The translations under genes were made by a program, and so were the position numbers. The notes beneath the pieces are model-generated. The model had not been told where the DNA came from. It searched no databases and saw only the letters and a list, made by a program, of their open reading frames with translations. From DASPKA01 sp035628335 (GTDB lineage Bacteria; Patescibacteriota; Doudnabacteria; UBA920): a stretch of DNA of 6,372 nt. Numbering within the stretch: position 1 is the first letter of the stretch; each line of letters begins with the position of its first letter. The stretch is from the NCBI GenBank assembly GCA_035628335.1, contig DASPKA010000024.1:1-6372 (forward strand), read 5' to 3'. Shown here piece by piece: positions 5,052-6,372 of this stretch.

Positions 5052-5780
5052 ATGGAAATATCTGAGGTACTGCAGAAAATTGGGCTTTCAGACAAGGAAG
5101 CATATGTATATATGGCACTTTTAGAGCTTGGCACGGCTTCTGTGGACTCAATAGCTAAAAAAGCAGGCACCAAAAGGCCAACTACGTACTTAGTATTAGA
5201 TGACCTACAAAAGCGGGGAATGGTGTCAGTGGTTCCAAGAGAAAAGAAAGCACTCTTTAGCGCAGAGTCACCTGAGAGCTTTCTTCGTGCTATTCATAAG
5301 CAGGAGGAGTTGCTCAAGCGTTTTATGCCAGAAATGATGGCCCTACACAACGAAAAGAAAGAAAAGCCTAAGGTCCAATTATTTGAAGGTAATAGCGGGG
5401 TGGTTGAAGTGTACAAGAAAATTTACGAGTCGAGTGATGTCCGCTTGTTTGGGAATCTTGGAGAAGTAACCACAATAGACAAAGACAGCCTCTATGAGTT
5501 TGCTCGCACAACTACCGAGAAGAAAATCGTGGTTAAAGATCTAATTGCAGATAATCCTGCAGGTGTGGAATTCAAGCGTTACGCTGAGTCTCTGGGTGAG
5601 ATATATAAAGTAAAGTTAGTCCCTGCGAATTATAAGGTGCTTTCAGATATGGCCGTGTTTCAAGATAAGGTAGTGTTTTTTTCTTTTCACCCGTATGTCT
5701 TTGCTGTGCTTACGACAAGTAAAGACTTGGCAGAAACATTTCGTTCCTTGCACGACATGGCATGGAATTCGCTTTCATAA
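5052..5780 (+). CDS. TrmB-like transcriptional regulator
   Basis: This is a 242-residue DNA-binding protein. Residues about 5-70 form a winged helix-turn-helix of the TrmB type: LQKIGLSDKEAYVYMALLE (7-25), a turn, VDSIAKKAGTKRPTTYLVLD (31-50) as the recognition region, and DLQKRGMVSV (51-60) leading to the wing. A charged helix (about 71-100) probably makes the dimer coiled coil. The C-terminal domain (about 107-240) begins VQLFEGNSGVVEVYKKI (108-124) and looks like the phospholipase-D-like sensor fold found in many TrmB relatives; the effector is unknown. In characterised members this domain binds sugars, but nothing here points to a sugar. The gene faces the HDO-like operon, and both promoters carry the same inverted repeat, so it likely controls both. 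Start is set by the promoter six bases upstream. A terminator follows directly. Confidence 0.85.
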   Translation: MEISEVLQKIGLSDKEAYVYMALLELGTASVDSIAKKAGTKRPTTYLVLDDLQKRGMVSVVPREKKALFSAESPESFLRAIHKQEELLKRFMPEMMALHNEKKEKPKVQLFEGNSGVVEVYKKIYESSDVRLFGNLGEVTTIDKDSLYEFARTTTEKKIVVKDLIADNPAGVEFKRYAESLGEIYKVKLVPANYKVLSDMAVFQDKVVFFSFHPYVFAVLTTSKDLAETFRSLHDMAWNSLS

Positions 5781-5782
5781 GA

Positions 5783-5818
5783 AAAGGCCGTCTCCCAAAA
5801 AATTTGGGGACAGCCTTT
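5783..5818. terminator. Bidirectional terminator between convergent genes
   Basis: AAAGGC (5783-5788) pairs with GCCTTT (5813-5818). Inside, GTC and CCCAAA (5790-5799, one bulged T at 5793) pair with TTTGGG and GAC (5803-5811) around an AAA loop, with one mismatch (5789/5812). A- and T-rich shoulders suit termination both of the TrmB-like gene, three bases after its stop, and of the minus-strand gene ending at 5823. Confidence 0.75.
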
Positions 5819-5822
5819 ATAG

Positions 5823-6372
5823 CTAGCATTTAGCCTGCTTGCAGGCTATTTTCTTTAACTCTTTTAGGGACTCATTCGCCGGGAAACACGAAACTGCCTT
5901 GGTGAGGAGGTCTCGTGCTTCGCTCCACTTTTTTTGCGATATGTAGAGTTTGGCTAGAGCTTCGTTCTCCTCGGGTGTTGTGTTTAAGCTGATGCTCCAC
6001 GCAAGCAGTCTTATACCTTCTTTAACTTCTTGTTCCAGTTTAGACTTCACGAGTACGTCAGCGAGAGAACTTATTCCGGAAATATCCCAAGCATCTGGTC
6101 TCGTTGAATTCCAGAGATAACGTTTCCCTTCCGTATGCTTCCCCAGCTTAAGGAGCCTATTACCTAGGCGGGCATAGTATATGGCAAGAATCCTGTCGCG
6201 GGCATACAGTTCCCCAAACGCCTTGCTTAGGATACTCTCAGGTTTGGTTGGGTACCGCGTCCATATGTCCGTTCGAGAATGCCAGGTACACGTTTCCGAC
6301 TCCATCCACATGTTAGGTTCTGACGCGAGCCCAAACACTACATGCCCTGGCAACCGAATAACGTACGGCCCG
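5823..6372 (-). CDS. TPR protein, possibly with a transglutaminase-like core; N-terminus outside window
   Basis: The minus-strand frame ends at TAG (5825-5823) and remains open to the right edge, so the start is beyond the window; the TTG at 6353 is internal. The visible 182 residues end in helical repeats: counting from the Met read at 6353, LAIYYARLGNRLLKLGKHTE (56-75) and NEALAKLYISQKKWSEARDL (130-149) have TPR spacing and typical Gly/Ala/Tyr positions. Ahead of them, RLPGHVVFGLA and NMWMESE look like the His and acidic segments of transglutaminase-like folds of the SirB1/Transglut_core2 type, where a PGH motif carries the catalytic His and TPR-like helices follow. The catalytic Cys would be outside the window, so this assignment is tentative. 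The TPR part is more secure. Function is unknown. Confidence 0.6.
   Translation of the reverse strand, partial: GPYVIRLPGHVVFGLASEPNMWMESETCTWHSRTDIWTRYPTKPESILSKAFGELYARDRILAIYYARLGNRLLKLGKHTEGKRYLWNSTRPDAWDISGISSLADVLVKSKLEQEVKEGIRLLAWSISLNTTPEENEALAKLYISQKKWSEARDLLTKAVSCFPANESLKELKKIACKQAKC

Noticed and set aside
1..6372. CRISPR array, tRNA, rRNA or recoded TGA
   Set aside because: No spaced direct repeats or cloverleaf were seen, and TGA ends the HDO-like gene cleanly just before the next gene's ribosome site.

Overview
The window looks like a chromosomal piece of a bacterium with compact, moderately AT-rich DNA, the standard genetic code (TGA, TAA and TAG all act as stops) and bacterial -35/-10 promoters. 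Type IV pilin-like proteins, a prepilin peptidase, a COG4880-type secreted beta-propeller and a TrmB-like regulator together suit Patescibacteria/CPR (Paceibacteria-like) genomes. That placement is inferred from gene content and style; no marker gene here proves it.

Left part (1-1626, + strand): the C-terminal part of a pilin-like protein ends in a strong hairpin terminator. A second promoter then drives a small membrane-anchored protein resembling GspG-type pseudopilins and, three bases after it, a prepilin peptidase (pilD). This is a pilus or pseudopilus assembly cluster.

Middle (1624-4013): a 198-bp, imperfectly palindromic, MITE-like element lies between pilD and the next gene, with a TA at each end. 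Removing it on paper fuses pilD to a slightly longer C-terminus and places it directly against the next gene, a 722-residue exported beta-propeller protein. A bidirectional terminator closes this strand.

Right part (4025-5780): a divergent module. On the minus strand a 222-residue protein, which I read as a heme-oxygenase-like diiron oxidase (HDO/TenA-like fold), is followed 24 bases later by a 27-residue single-helix membrane protein with its own strong Shine-Dalgarno site. On the plus strand is a TrmB-like regulator. The promoters of both transcription units carry the same spaced inverted repeat, TTGTCA-N7-TGACAA, over or next to their -35 boxes. This suggests that the regulator controls both itself and the enzyme operon. 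A second bidirectional terminator separates it from a partial minus-strand gene (5823-6372) for a TPR protein with a possible transglutaminase-like core.

Two expression styles coexist. Three plus-strand units (445, 1845, 5052) have a -10 box ending exactly six bases before the ATG and no Shine-Dalgarno site, as expected for leaderless mRNAs. The two minus-strand genes of the HDO unit have clear Shine-Dalgarno sites.
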